Of a stretch of DNA of 40,267 bases, positions 21,805 to 31,870 are shown in pieces; the first letter of the stretch is position 1, and the number at the start of each line of letters is the position of its first letter. Origin of the DNA: Chalciporus piperatus. Taxonomy: Eukaryota; Basidiomycota; Agaricomycetes; Boletales; Boletaceae. The position numbers were made by a program, and so were the translations under genes. The stretch covers positions 1 through 40,267 of the forward strand of contig JBBPTG010000221.1 of the NCBI GenBank assembly GCA_038093975.1, given 5' to 3'. The notes under the pieces are model-generated. The model had not been told where the DNA came from. It did no database searches and was given only the letters and a program-made list of their open reading frames with translations.

Positions 21805-23478
21805 GCAAAGGGTGCTCTTGCAAGACCCACCACTACAAAGTGTCTCGTGGAAACAACATGAGCTAGCCAGTTCTTGTGAAACTTAAAGCCAACCGGCAGG
21901 GGATTTTGTCCTCTCAGGCCACACAAAGGGACTACCTATGTATGCCACGGCCCACCCCGTTCGAGTCACGACTTCGAACTAGAGCTTCCCGTTCCCTTAC
22001 TAGTGCTTCGTTTGTAGAACCCAAACAGGAACTACGTACGGATCCGCAATCTAGTAAAAGTCCACTGCCTCGCCAGAAGTGTGATCAAATCCGACTAACC
22101 ACCTCACCATGTACATTGTAGCAAGCTACAGTGCAGTGACGACGAGGCCGAGGGTGTCCTTTGACCATGTTGGTCTCGGATGGTTTTTAGAACCCGATTC
22201 CCCCCTGTTACGAAGCCTATGTCCACCAGGGACACCCTTTTACGGGACTTGGCACGAGACCGTGGTGACAGCATCGTGAATAGCATGGTGACCACCCCTT
22301 CGACCGAGTGAAGCTAGTGCTTCTGCAAACCTCCTTTACTAAGGGAGGGCTCAGCGGGTTTAACGTCTAGCTCCCCGACCACTAGCGACGACCGAACGAA
22401 CGGCTGTGGGAACTAGACAGCCGCGCGCGCACGACTAAAAAAAACGGGCCAGGTGACAAGCACAACGATTAAGAAAGTACTCACCCGTCGTAGTTTACTG
22501 TCATTTCGGACACGGCAGAGCGCGACTAATGCCACTGCGAACCTCCTTCACTAAGGGAGGACTCCCTTCCGTAGTAGTTTTGAGTCGGTTGAGCTTCACC
22601 GTCGCCAAGCGTGTCCAAACGATACTTTAACCTCCTTTGCCAAGGGAGGACTTGGCCATGGGTTGCAGGTACAGACTTCAACGAGCGCATCCAAGCGACA
22701 CGTTCGCCTCCTTTGCTAAGGGAGGACTCGTTGAGCAGCGGGGCGTGCTGTCTTGACCATCGAATGCGAGTATGCGAGTCGCTGAGGACTTGCTGCGCGT
22801 TGTGCATTCGAATGGCCCTCCTCTACCGCGAACTGAACCGTGGGAAAACACGAGCAGGTAGTGGTACTGGATCAAGGAGCGCCTCGGGACAGACTTTCAG
22901 TCAGACACAAAACGTCAACTTGTGAAGTTCAAGGTCACCGGACTCCAGCTATCTGCAATAGTCTGCAATGGGCTGTCAAAAAAGTTATTTATTGACCAAG
23001 ACTTGAGCGTGCGCACTACGTACCTTGCAATGGGACGATCGGTGACTCGGATCTGCTATCGTCATCTTGGCCTTTCACCTTGTTCTACCCCATTGCAAAT
23101 TGAAAATCTCTGAAAAATTCCTCGTTCCCGCCGACTTCGCGGTGGATTTGGCTCGGACGTGCTTGCCCCGTCAAACCCTGGCTGGACTGTATCTGATTGT
23201 CCAAACGGTCCTCGACGTCGCGAGACTCGTCGTTCTATCATGATCGAGGCAGGCAGCAAGTAGTTAAGTCGTTGTCTTTTGGAAGAGTCTTATTGCATGG
23301 TCGCTGACGCTCCCTGGCAATGGTTTCATATTCTGTAGTCGTCGATACAAGATCTGCTGTCCCCGAGTCCCGACATGCCCGAGAGATTTATAAAATGGGA
23401 CGTTTTATCGTGCTACACACAGCTCACCCTTTCCTCCGACCTCACTGCGAATGGCAGCGAGTCACAGCGACTCCAAAT
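21805..23478. other. Repeat-rich stretch without a supported gene
   Basis: Holds the four hairpin repeats listed below. One plus-strand frame of about 60 codons ending at 23239 reads as hydrophobic protein (LAGLYLIVQTVLDVARLVVLS at its end) and might be a relic exon. I could not connect it to a start, to splice sites or to the 7-TM gene downstream. Confidence 0.4.
22330..22729 (+). repeat. Four dispersed 23-nt hairpin repeats
   Basis: CCTCCTTTRCYAAGGGAGGRCTC occurs at 22330-22352, 22542-22564, 22631-22652 and 22707-22729, always in the same orientation, at spacings of 212, 89 and 76 bp. CCTCCTT pairs with AAGGGAGG around a short loop. Sequence between copies is unrelated, and the copies do not share one reading frame. 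Confidence 0.75.
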
Positions 23479-24903
23479 ATGCATCTAACGACGGCCAACT
23501 TGAATGGTATCATCGCATTCTCTTTGCTCTATGGTAAGTCCCTAACTCACACGACTATCAAGTCCAGCTCACAAATTGTGTTCGCGACAGGGATCTATTT
23601 TGACCTCTTCATCGGAAGTCTCTATGTGCTCATCTACGCGAAGCGACCAGAGAAAGTAAACTATGTCATCCTAAGCGGGACAGTTTTACAGTTCGCGTTG
23701 ATCACATCCTGGTGTGTTGCGCTCATCTTACCTGGCGAGACTTGTCCTCTGACTGGTTGGTGTGGCAGCTATGGGCTTCGCTGGGCTCGAATATACGCGG
23801 CCTTTATCACTCACGGGAACCGACCTGGAGGACCCCTTCTATTCTTGATCAATCTCCGTGACTGGTGAGCTTTACTCTGCACGATAATGCTCTTCTGTAG
23901 ACATGCTTGCAGGCGGGAGGTGTCTAGTTTAACTATATGGGCCCTAACAAGTGTCCTCGGCGATGTCATGTTTGTAAGCCATTCCTTGACATGTGTGTTA
24001 TGCTCCCCGCTAATCGGGGTCGTAGATCTATCGGCTTTACATTGTCTGGGACAGACGAGTTGTACTTTGTCTTGTGCCGGTCGCATTAGTGATTGGAAGT
24101 ATGGGTAGCTGTCTCTTTCGAAAATTTGTCTACTGATAACTGATCACGTTTGCAGTGTCAACCGTCGGCCTGCTCGTCGTGCTTACCAAACCAACCACGA
24201 CGTCATACACGATCTCGCTTTCTCATTGGGCGTGGTCGTCCCTCAGTATCAATTTGGCTCAGAACATCCTTGTCACCCTACTCCTCATCGCTCGGATCTG
24301 GTGGATAAATCTCCGAGGTGAGAAATTCGTGAGCGGAAGTGCTCTGTGGTCGGTCATCATTGTCCTCCTGGAAAGCGGAGCGTTGTATAGCTCCTCTGTA
24401 CTTGTCTTCCTCGTGGTATGCATCCTTTTCGCTTTCTCTCTCTCTCACTATGACCGATTCAATCCCTTGCAGACTTATGCGTTTAAAAACAACGCGTCGA
24501 ATGTAAGCCCTCAACCTTTCGCGCGCGTTTTTTCCCACTCTAAATGTATCTTCGCTCGCAGATCATGGTAGACATGGTATTGCCCATCATGGGCATCACG
24601 TTCAACCTCATCATCGGTTCGAATTCGTGGTCTGATTATGCCGTTTTATCGACGCTAAAAGTTTCTTTCTTTTCCAATATAGTCCGTGTGGGCCTCCGCC
24701 TTTCCAAGGGCGGGCCTATTGTTGTCTACCAGGGTGGCGGCTGTGATTTCCCTCGAAGTGGGGGAGACAGGAGCACGACCGTACAGTTTCTTGAAGGGGA
24801 CACTTCATCCCAATCTTATCCCCTCCAAGATATGGGAAAAACGACGCCATCTCAGGATGATTCTAAACCGCCGACTGTTTCGGACTCGTACGAGTACCCT
24901 TAG
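23479..24903 (+). CDS. Seven-transmembrane protein of a basidiomycete family
   Basis: Eight exons (23479-23533, 23591-23864, 23913-23973, 24026-24104, 24156-24415, 24473-24502, 24562-24616, 24683-24903) encode 344 residues. Hydrophobic segments include IIAFSLLYGIYFDLFIGSLY, YVILSGTVLQFALITSWCVA, TIWALTSVLGDVMFIYRLYI, VVLCLVPVALVIGSMVSTVG, INLAQNILVTLLLIARIWWI, SVIIVLLESGALYSSSVLVF and VLPIMGITFNLIIVRVGL, enough for seven helices. The GDVMFIYRLYIVWDRR and RIWWIN blocks are characteristic of a large expanded family of uncharacterised mushroom 7-TM proteins. The C-terminal tail is hydrophilic and Ser/Asp-rich, likely cytosolic. The start is the Met just before the first helix; Mets upstream in frame (23320, 23398) would add a poorly conserved leader. 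A GPCR-like role is possible but unproven. Confidence 0.8.
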
Positions 24904-25255
24904 GGGTTAGATTAGCTCGCCCGCTGGTAGGGCTCTCAGGCCTCCATTGCGGCAGTCGTTGGCGTGACCCATCGGAGGTTCTCTGTTAGATTTTTGGACG
25001 GCTCGTGGAAGTGGATAATGGGTACTTGCTCGGATTAATTAGTTTATTTGCTCGTCGTAATAATATAATCTGGAGGTTGCGGATCACATCTTTAGCAAGT
25101 CTAAAGGGAATGAGCGATATGTATGGCCCCTGTCATCGCGATCACGTGCGAGTCATGTGATCGCGTCGTAGTTGAATTGCGCGTTTGTTGACAACTGACG
25201 GTTCGGTTTTGCTGTGCTTTTGACTCCGCTTGACTCGTCTTGTCTTTCTCTTCCA
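24904..25255. other. Intergenic promoter region
   Basis: 352 bp between the 7-TM gene and the acidic-protein gene. The only clear structure is the inverted repeat at 25137-25165. TGACTCCGCTTGACTCGTCT just before the start carries two TGACTC motifs, an AP-1/Gcn4-type core. Confidence 0.5.
25137..25165. promoter_or_regulatory. Inverted repeat with E-box, candidate operator
   Basis: CGCGATCACGTG, spacer CGAGT, CATGTGATCGCG: 12-bp arms with one mismatch. The left arm contains CACGTG, the canonical bHLH E-box, and the right arm its CATGTG variant. It lies about 90 bp upstream of the ATG at 25256, a plausible distance for a fungal promoter element. Confidence 0.5.
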
Positions 25256-26682
25256 ATGGCACCAAAACGACGCATCGAGGACATCGCAAGTCCACGTTCT
25301 TACACCCCGTCAAGAGGCCCAAAAAGACGCCAGCTCGACACACCACTTCCCCCATCCTCCCCCATCACTTCCTCATCCTCCGCATTCGCCACGCCACGCA
25401 CGCCAGCCTGCTCCAGCACCTGGAAAGTACCCGCCGATTCACCCACAAACCCATTCGGCCGTATCCGTCGACTCACACAGAGCACGACGCTCCCTCGTCC
25501 GACGTCGTTCTCCAAACATCTTCCGCTTCGTTTTCAATTCGTACATCCCCGGGTGGACGGGAGGGAATTAGACAAGGATGGGATATATCGTATCATACAG
25601 GTCCCGCTCAACTATACCCTCGCACATGTGCGGAAACTCGTCGAGTACGTGTTCGACCCCGCGGAGGACGACGAGATCGTGGAGCCGTACAATCTTCGGT
25701 CGTTGAGGCGTGCCTCGGGTTTGGGGAAAGGGAAACAAGTCGACGGGGGCGTAGGGGCACGGGAGTCGCTTGGTCATTTGTTCGAGGTGCAGAGGAAGAT
25801 CAAGATGGGACTTCCTGGCCAGATCAAGGGCGGACAGACGTGGGTCAAGGCGTCGACTGTGCGAGACCCGTACCATTATCCGAAGAACGAGTCAGAGGAT
25901 AGCCTCTGGCTTGAAGATGACGGCGAGGGCGAGGGCTGGAAGTGGGAAGCCGAGGAAGACTTTACGCTCTCGAGAGTATGGCCAAAAGGCGGCGACCTCG
26001 CTAGAGGCATTATTTATGTGAGCACCGTCGGTTCTTTGTGTGGCGAACTGACGACGAACTCCCTGCACCAGCGTCACGATGCCGAAATCCAGGTACACAT
26101 CTCGGTGAACACGAAGAAGATTCAAGGTCGCAAAGGAATTGGGAACATGCCATTCATGTTTTTTTCAAACGGCTCCCTCTCCTTGTCCAATCCCGACAGT
26201 ACGCTTCGCACGGGATCCGTCGAAACACTGCGGTGGAACCGAATTGGAGCCTTTGAGAGGTACTTGCAGGCTCAGGCTGAAAAGGAACGCCAGGCGCGCG
26301 GTGATGAAGATGACGAAGACGACGACGATGCCGAAGGCGAAGGCGATCTCGATCCCGATATGGTGAGATCCTCCATAGCCTAGCCACCACCTCCAAGCTA
26401 ACGATCCTTTCTCAGTCGTCCGCGACGCTACCCCTCTACGAATTCTCTTCCTCCCCATTCGTGATCTCCTCCAACCCGATCACGCCTTTTCCCGCCGCAC
26501 CCTCTACCCGCCGGCGAATCGACTATGAACGAAAGCGAATGTTGAAGTTGACCAAAGAGGGGATGAAGGACGCTGGTCTGTCTGACGAGGAAGAAGACGA
26601 ACTCGATCAGGACGATGTACCTGATCCGTTTGCTGATAAGCCAAGCGATTGGGATCCGTTTGGGGACGAGGTTGAGATATGA
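25256..26682 (+). CDS. Conserved acidic protein, possible PRiA4_ORF3-like fold
   Basis: Three exons (25256-26017, 26072-26362, 26416-26682) give 439 residues. The first intron (54 nt) is in frame and could be read through. The start MAPKRRIED follows a CAATGG context and opens with a basic, nuclear-signal-like region (PKRR twice). The first 90 residues are Ser/Pro-rich and probably disordered. Residues about 95-275 hold a compact domain: FQFVHPRV, YRIIQVPLNYTLAHVRKLVE, GHLFEVQRKIKM, TWVKASTVRDPYHYP, EDFTLSRVWPKGGDLARGII. This pattern recalls the plasmid pRiA4b ORF-3-like fold, but I am not certain. A long Asp/Glu tract follows, and the C-terminus has ERKRMLKLTKEGMKDAG and another acidic run. 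No catalytic motif recognised. The gene looks intact and cellular rather than transposon-borne. Confidence 0.75.
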
Positions 26683-27115
26683 TTGATTGCGTAACCGTCT
26701 GGGAGGGGGAACGGTGAGGGTTTGGTTTGGTTTGGATGGAAGTATTATAATGGCAACGTACTATGTAGTGTATATCCCGGACTCGAGGATGGTTATTTCG
26801 TTAATTGGGGGATAACTCGGCATGTAAGTTATGACCGGACTGAAAGTAGATGGACATTAGACTGGTGACCAATCCGTCTATGAGGCAAGCCGTCGATAGA
26901 CGGACTGGTAAATTTGGGAGTGGCGCAAGGGGGGTGAGCGGATCCGCACGATAACGTGACCGTCAAGTCTCTTTTTGGACCTTTCTTCCTGGTAAGACAG
27001 CCGGCCCGTAGCTACCGTAGGATAACCTCTTATCTAAGCCCTGCTAAGTCTCCTCGTAAGCCTACACAACGTACTCCCTTCATCCCCAAGTCATCCCTCG
27101 CACAGAACATCAACA

Positions 27116-28016
27116 TCATGGACTCCGACGATGAGACCGTGGACAGTGCGCGATACAGTCGTGACGAACGCCTTCGAAAAGCATTGAAAATCCTTCGGGA
27201 TGGCCGCATATCACTCCTCGACTTCGTCCTTCACATCCTGCAGTCGGACAAAGCTGAATTTGTGATCTATCGGGACCGCTTCTTCGCCAACCCGTCTGGC
27301 AAGTTGACCAAACTGTTAGACCGCGTTTTTGGAGATAAACGAGGTCGTGTCGCCTTTCTCTCCTGCATGGAACCACACCGTGATGCTATCGAGCTCGTTT
27401 CGGACAAGATCGCAAGAGAGATGGACGAGATAAAGAATGCGCTCGCATGGACAATCAACACCACAACTCCAGATAGCCTCTTGACGTGGGACGTCGACGT
27501 GTTTATCGGTCCGCTTGTCGATAGCAGTGCCCCGACCCTCGGTCACATCCTCCAGGTCGCTGCGGAGACGAAACGTGCAAAGGAGCATAATAAGATTAAG
27601 TCGTGTGTCACCATAGACATATCTGTTTCGTTTAGAACTCCAATAGATTAATTTTTCGAAGGCCTGCAATGTTATCGTGACCCGTCACCCAACTCGCTAA
27701 GGAGCGATCACAGCAGGCTCAATTCTTTGCAATACCCTTCACGCTCTTCCTTTGGACGAATGGAGCTTCATGTCAGACCATCGAGGCCCTCCACAAATGT
27801 GGACTTTGTGTATCATTCTCGTTGCTCACCAAGCTACTGAAGCAACTCGCGTCGGAGAGCCTCGAGCGTGCTCGTTGTATTGCTCGCGGTCTTCACGTTC
27901 TCTGTTGGGATAACATCAACATCAAGACATCGATATTCGTCGAACAGCGAGATTCTGCACCCGCAAAAGTTCAGTCCGGCACGTTTGCGATTCTCTACGA
28001 GATCAAACTCGCTTAA
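27116..28016 (+). pseudogene. DUF6589 gene fragment captured in the TIR element
   Basis: The first exon-like part reads from MDSDDETVD through LRKALKILRDGRISLLDFVL, YRDRFFANPSGKLTKLLDRV and AREMDEIKNALAWTI. After a probable intron (near 27608-27658), ACNVIVTRHPT resumes, a frameshift at about 27700 intervenes, and then TNGASCQTIEALHKCGLCVS, ARGLHVLCWDNINIKTSIFV and KVQSGTFAILYEI follow. These blocks, in this order, are those of DUF6589 proteins, an expanded Agaricomycete family of unknown function often near transposons. The fragment stops well before a full-length C-terminus, so it is a broken N-terminal half. The open frame begins at 26956 inside the terminal repeat, so the repeat could supply the start of transcription or translation. 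Confidence 0.75.
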
Positions 28017-28056
28017 TAAAATACTCGCATCATAGTTCAAGTTCCCGCTTGACTCA

Positions 28057-28595
28057 CCTTCCAGAGGTCTTCGTCGTCCGGAGTGTCCTCGTTTATCGCG
28101 ATTGTTTTGATCCGAAACTTCTCACTCTCGAGCATCTGGATCATGGTAGTACCTATCTCCCACAATGAGCATTATTCTTCATCTCACCTGAGTTGTTTGG
28201 AGGCGTTTTAACGGAGATATAGTTATGGATATCGACTCCGGACGAAGTGGAATTGGTATCAACAAGCATAATGTCTTCCCACTGCCAGTACCGGCAATAA
28301 TGACACTGTCGTGTTGGTGTAGCATCTCGAGGGAAGCCCGAAGCTGAAAAACGCGTGGTACAACGCGTCCTTCGGTAAGGAACGCCACGATCATACATGC
28401 TCGGAGCGCGTCGAGTTTATCGTCATCCTTCAGTGTCGCCAGGTATTCGTGGGGCAGTCGATCGTTGATTAACGTTGACGAGAGTTGGATAAGGACATCT
28501 AACGGAGCCCACCGAACTGCCTTGACGAACGGCGCAACGAGCTCGTCGTCCATAGGACTCGGATTGATAGAAGCGTCGACGCGTCGAGATAGCAC
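28057..28595 (-). pseudogene. RecQ-like DEAD helicase N-terminal fragment captured in the TIR element
   Basis: Minus-strand frame with Walker A GTGSGKTLCLLIPI and motif Ia-like ISPLKRLQTTQ. After a probable 35-40-nt intron it continues as MIQMLESEKFRIKTIAINED and ends at LWK before a donor-like GTGAGT. The DEAH box and everything after are absent, so no helicase activity is possible. Agaricomycete genomes hold many RecQ-like helicase copies with this N-terminus. No start context is certain. Confidence 0.75.
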
Positions 28596-28978
28596 CCTTA
28601 ATTAATTTCGAGGACGAATGGTAAATGATATCAGAATGTTTTTCATTGGAAAACACGAGTTATCTTATTGGACAAGGGTCACGTTATCGTGCGGATCCGC
28701 TCACCCCCCTTGCGCCACTCCCAAATTTACCAGACCGTCTATCGACGGCTTGCCTCATAGACGGGCTGGTTACCAGACTAGATGGACATACTTGGAGGGG
28801 CGGGCGCCATGATGTCTACCTTCCTAATTAGGATAGGGTCTTGACCTTCCTTTTCGCACACCAAAACCTTGTCATTAGCCTCTCCCTCATTTTACTACCT
28901 GGCAGTCACGACGGCGAACAACCCACCCTCCCTCCACTGAACGACGACGAACACCTAGAGAGACAGGCTTACAACTTG

Positions 28979-30852
28979 ATGCCGACGTTCTCGAATCTTT
29001 CAACGAAAACGGATGTTAGGGATGGAGGGCCCGGCAGCGAAGGAGGTCGGGACACGCCTTCCCCACTTCCGGACGACGTTTATAACGCGACACTACCATG
29101 GTGGAGAGCTTACATACGGTCCACGATTGTCAAAGCAGTCGAGCGAGAAAGTCCTGTCATAGCACGTCTGCAGGTGCGCCGTTGAACCATTCGAATTCTC
29201 GTATCCTCGCACGCATGGAGTGCTAATCTGATTATGAACGATACAGGCTCGTCTTCGTAGTTCGTGGCTCGACAATTACTTTTTGTACACGTCTTCGCTT
29301 GGAACCCATACGTTTTTCATGATTGCGCTGCCAATTCTGTTTTTCTTTGGGTATCCCGAGGTTGGGAGAGGGTGAGTCTCTTCTTTTGTGGACCGTCAAA
29401 CGTCGCGTTCGAATGCTTTGCCGTTGATGTGACAGTCTCGTCGTCGTCCTTGCATCGGGCGTGTACTTTTCTTCCTTCATCAAAGATCTCGTTTGTGCAC
29501 CACGTCCGTTCGCACCGCCCGTCAGCCGTCTGAGTAAGTAGTCAATTCATGATTTACCATGACCGCATCATTCAATTTACCACACAGCTATTGGCACGCA
29601 TCATCTCGAATACGGATTCCCATCTACACACTCCACCAACAGCGTCTCTATGGCCTTGTTCGTCTCTAATCAAGTCCACGCTGCCTACACGGACTATTCC
29701 GCCATCTCCAGCGTCACCTACTGGATCTTATCCATCCTATTGGCCTTGTATGCAGTGACGATCGTGTTTGGGAGGTTGTATTTGGGTATGCATTCGTTTA
29801 CGGACTGTGCTATGGGCGTTGCGCTCGGAACCGCGATTTGGGCGGCGTATGAGATGACGAGCGGGGAGATCGAACGTTGGTTGGCGAGTGGTTCTTGGAT
29901 TGGTGAGTTCCTTTCCTTCTTTCGTCCAGATTACACATTATGCATTACGTGCATGCCATTTTGCTCTCTCTCTTGCCATGTTCGGGAGGTTTGGCTGACA
30001 AGCCCCACGTGCGTAGTACCTTCCATTTGTGTCCCAGCATGTCTTCTATTGGTCCATTACCATCCTCAACCGGTGGACGATTGCCCCTGTTTCGAAGACG
30101 CGATCGCGTTCGTGTCTGTCATCCTCGGGGTATTCCTAGCAAGATGGCACACCGTCTTCGCTGGACTCGACCTAGAGCTCTCGACTGCCATCATGCCCGG
30201 GGGCCACAGCGACATCTGGACTCTGGAAGAAAAATTCCGTTGGTGGACGCTCGCATCCTCCAAAACCGTCCTCGGCGTGCTCATCATCTTCGTCTGGCGA
30301 CTGTTGGCCAAATCCGTTCTTCACGCGGTGTTGCCCCCGGTGTTTCGGTTCTTGGCGACGAGGTTCGAGTTGCCGAGGAGGAGGTTTTATACGCCTGCGA
30401 CGGATTATGGGAGGTTGCCGTTCGAGAATGGGTTGAGACCTATTCCGAGCGTGATTGATCTTCCTGGGGGGTTGGAGGTGAGTGGGGTGAGGAGAGCTGT
30501 CAAGAGGAGGGGGGCTGGGAAGGGAGGAGGTGTTGTGGGGCATCTCGGAGTTGGCGGGAACGGAGCGGGGATGGAGAGTGAGCACGAGAATGAGAATGAG
30601 AATGAGAATGAGAACGAGAACGAGAAGGGTTTAGAGGAAAAGATGGGTGGGTGGGTTGAGAAAGAGGTGACACATTATGATGCGGATGGTGAGTTGTCCT
30701 TTTTTTTTTCTGAAAGGGATGTTGACATGGGCGTACTGATCTGGTTCGTAGTGCTCACCAAGGTGGTGGTGTATGCTGGCATTGCGATGTGGGCGGGCGA
30801 GGGGATGCCGATGTTGTTCTCTCTGATGGGGTGGGGTATTAGGCCGTGGTGA
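28979..30852 (+). CDS. LCB3: Sphingosine-1-phosphate phosphatase, PAP2 superfamily
   Basis: Six exons (28979-29173, 29247-29371, 29436-29533, 29588-29902, 30017-30688, 30752-30852) encode 501 residues. The enzyme dephosphorylates long-chain base phosphates at the ER membrane and so tunes sphingolipid levels. The three PAP2 motifs are complete: KDLVCAPRP (123-131), PSTHS (151-155, catalytic His154) and GRLYLGMHSFTD (201-212, His208). Several transmembrane helices follow, and CLLLVHYHPQPVDDCPCFED is typical of the LCB3/YSR3 group. A repeated Glu-Asn tract (GAGAAT repeats near 30584) makes a low-complexity insert. The N-terminus is uncertain: the frame is open back to 28841, and GCAG at about 28903 could be an acceptor for an upstream exon (ATG at 28809 possible). 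The TIR element ends only 20 bp before that ATG. Confidence 0.85.
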
Positions 30853-31141
30853 ACTCGGGAAGCCAGCGTAGCTTTCTTCTTCGAGAGGCGATAACTCGGA
30901 CGGACGGAATGCATCGCCTGAGTTTGGATAATATTTTGTTTAGTGTCAGATATGTTTGGATATCCTTGAGCGTTTAGACATTTGCCTGCTGTAACTTGTG
31001 ATCGACGTTGATCAAGTATGTGCTCACTTCTTCGGTCGATGAACGTCACTGCAAGGTTTCGTTTACGATCACCCGTCCTTTATCGATCGGACGATACTCG
31101 TAAATTGTTACTCTGTCGAGAGGAACTTGACCATTCCACTA

Positions 31142-31281
31142 CACGGGTAATTTTCTCAAGGGTCAAGCTGAGGTAAAATTCGGAGAAGGTACAATAAGGG
31201 TACAACTGAGGTTACATAAAGAAATTCCGAGAATGGCATACTGGACCCTTGCCGCCTGAGGTCAAGCTGAGGTCAGGCAAA
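31142..31281 (-). mobile_element. Isolated end of the 722-bp element family
   Basis: Starts CACGGGTAATTTTC directly after TA (31140-31141) and matches the reverse complement of 13118-13257 essentially base for base for 140 bp, then diverges at GGTAGCACC. The other end of the element is not present nearby, so this is a truncated or recombined copy. Confidence 0.85.
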
Positions 31282-31870
31282 CGGTAGCACCGGTCGACCA
31301 ATCGACCAATCGACCTATTTTTCACACTCCGCTTCGGCCGATTTCCGACGCGGACGTCGGAATCGACCGAAGCGACCTTTGGTAGGGCACGTGCCTCTAC
31401 CTGTGCAATAGGGGGTAGTACTACTTATACGGTCTTAAGTGTACTCGCGAGCTCAAGGGAACTCAGATGCTGTGCGTGGTGGGCCGTCACGGCCCGGCGG
31501 GAGGAATTTTTTGCTAAGGTCGAAAATCGTTGTGACGCCACAGCGCTGTGCAGGAAAAAATCGGGGAGAAAATCGGGAAAGAATGCGGTGCCCGTCGAGG
31601 AGGCGCGAGATGCGAGGGCGAGGCAACGACGTGGCGTTCCGGATCAGTTCGTCAGCGGGGGAGGACGGAAGACCTGGAGGACGAGAAACACAGTGATTGC
31701 GACCGAGAAAGAATGTAGTAGCTAGCTAGATACAAGACTTGAAAGCAGCGGGAAAATGGATGAAACGTGCGAGCACGGCAGTCAGCAAGAGACGAGGGAA
31801 ACAAAATGAAAGACGGAAGGACGAGATGAACATCACCACACTGCTTGGCTTGCAGACAGCCTCCGAGTCC
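31282..31870. other. Intergenic with two inverted repeats
   Basis: 31331-31373 forms a long hairpin (GCTTCGGCCGATTTCCGAC paired with GTCGGAATCGACCGAAGC). 31381-31401 is a near-perfect palindrome, GGTAGGGCACGTGCC plus TCTACC, centred on CACGTG. ACCAATCG repeats occur at 31300. The G/A-rich part 31540-31740 shows no gene. Confidence 0.55.

Larger units (their letters stand above)
26849..28789. mobile_element. TIR element with 9-bp target duplication carrying two gene fragments
   Basis: GATGGACAT at 26849-26857 is repeated at 28781-28789. Inside, 104-bp terminal inverted repeats (26858-26961 and 28677-28780) differ at five positions. Tips are TAGACTGGTGACC and GGTTACCAGACTA. Each repeat holds its own hairpin, CCGTCTAT...ATAGACGG. 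The 1923-bp element encodes no transposase. It carries a DUF6589 fragment on the plus strand and a helicase fragment on the minus strand, tail to tail, each starting close to a terminal repeat. Nine-bp duplication and gene-fragment cargo resemble Pack-MULEs. Insertion lies 166 bp past the acidic-protein gene and about 190 bp before the sphingosine-phosphate phosphatase start. Confidence 0.88.

Noticed and set aside
21825..21845. CACTACAAAG as a CACTA transposon terminus
   Set aside because: No matching inverted end or 3-bp duplication found, and it lies at the LINE breakpoint rather than near the Tnp2 gene.
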